Shown: in pieces, positions 63,733-64,000 of the stretch
How positions within the stretch are numbered: the first letter of the stretch is position 1
Layout of the letters: the number at the start of each line of letters is the position of its first letter
DNA from: Microbacterium sp. lyk4-40-TSB-66
GTDB lineage: Bacteria; Actinomycetota; Actinomycetes; Actinomycetales; Microbacteriaceae
Assembly: GCF_030209475.1 (NCBI RefSeq)
Contig: NZ_JARVRW010000010.1
Coordinates: 183,407-247,406, forward strand
Direction of reading: 5' to 3'
DNA length: 64,000 bases
Notes under the pieces: generated by a model
What the model saw: the letters and a program-made list of their open reading frames with translations, nothing else
Database searches by the model: none
What the model was told of the DNA's origin: nothing
Program-made: the position numbers and the translations under genes

Positions 63733-64000
63733 ATTACTTGTTCGCCCCACAGGGGAGAGCGGAGAGGCCGAAGGGCCCCGCGTCCCCTCAAGTGGTGAAC
63801 CGCCCAGGTACATGCTTCATAGCGTGTTTCTGGTTCGACCGTCCGGCTGGTTGTCACGACGTTGATCTCGTTCCGAGGTCCCACAGTGAGAACGTTCAGT
63901 GTCGGGTGGTCCCATAGATCGTGAACTGCCTCATGGGTTGGTCGTAAGACTGTTTCTGTGGGTGCGTCCGTTCCTTGAGAACTCAACAGCGTGCACTTGT
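63733..64000 (+). promoter_or_regulatory. rRNA-operon leader with antitermination-type box
   Basis: No gene is visible. The end (about 63973-64000) contains CTTGAGAACTCAACAGCGTG, a block that in actinobacteria precedes 16S (and 23S) rRNA genes. The base composition is clearly lower in GC than the flanks. The 16S rRNA gene should begin beyond position 64000. Confidence 0.6.

Overview
The window is a GC-rich stretch of ordinary actinobacterial chromosome. The suborder Micrococcineae, family Microbacteriaceae (Microbacterium-like), fits best. Reasons: the qcrCAB/ctaE and ctaCDF respiratory genes have actinobacterial form; several small families are typical of this group (DUF3043, DUF3054, SCO4848-like, DUF2945); the heptamer GGATGCC/GGCATCC recurs throughout; and many genes have an extended -10 box placed so that transcription starts at the start codon. 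No phage, plasmid, transposase, CRISPR array or toxin/defence island was seen. The species call is inference.

Layout. 1-9.3 kb: end of an RluD-type pseudouridine synthase, a NUDIX hydrolase, dnaE, a membrane protein with an Asp/Arg/His-rich tail, then hisD-nrdR-pyrD. 9.5-12 kb: DUF3043 protein, M20 dipeptidase and erpA. 12.1-22 kb: the aerobic respiratory block, ctaC-ctaD-ctaF on the plus strand and ctaE-qcrC-qcrA-qcrB on the minus strand, separated by a PP2C phosphatase, a prolyl iminopeptidase-like hydrolase and a rhodanese. Together these encode the bc1-aa3 supercomplex. 22.2-30.6 kb: trpD, a PHP protein, a 5'-3' exonuclease, YchJ-like, an SDR plus PEP-mutase pair, a Lon-N protein, an FUSC transporter with an HxlR regulator, and a divergent NmrA/QorB-type oxidoreductase. 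30.7-39.5 kb: small membrane and zinc-finger proteins, MFS transporter, short YidC, ACT protein, phosphodiesterase, fatty-acid desaturase, cspA with a long leader, and an FMN-binding stress protein. 39.6-54.8 kb: DUF2256 plus an FeS-BCP-type photolyase, catalase, a three-gene glycosyltransferase/EEP/membrane operon, trhO, M19 dipeptidase, GNAT, FAD oxidoreductase, arsC, msrB-msrA, SDR, a broken response regulator, a secreted intradiol-dioxygenase-like lipoprotein and a CoA-type NUDIX. 54.9-64 kb: pgi, two paralogous secreted lysozyme-like proteins flanking PadR and an AarF/UbiB kinase, rpsA, and finally an rRNA-operon leader whose 16S gene should begin just beyond the window.

Functional themes are aerobic respiration, oxidative and light damage repair (catalase, MsrA/B, photolyase, PNPOx-like protein, quinone-type oxidoreductase), and housekeeping. 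The most notable observations are: (i) a photolyase of the iron-sulfur (FeS-BCP/PhrB) family that has lost all four cluster cysteines; (ii) two genes, a desaturase and a YidC paralogue, whose conserved N-termini appear to begin at ATC; (iii) about twenty genes with a leaderless promoter geometry; (iv) two different dispersed palindromic repeats; and (v) the pervasive GGATGCC heptamer, which appears to override normal codon choice. I did not find a convincing new multi-gene system.
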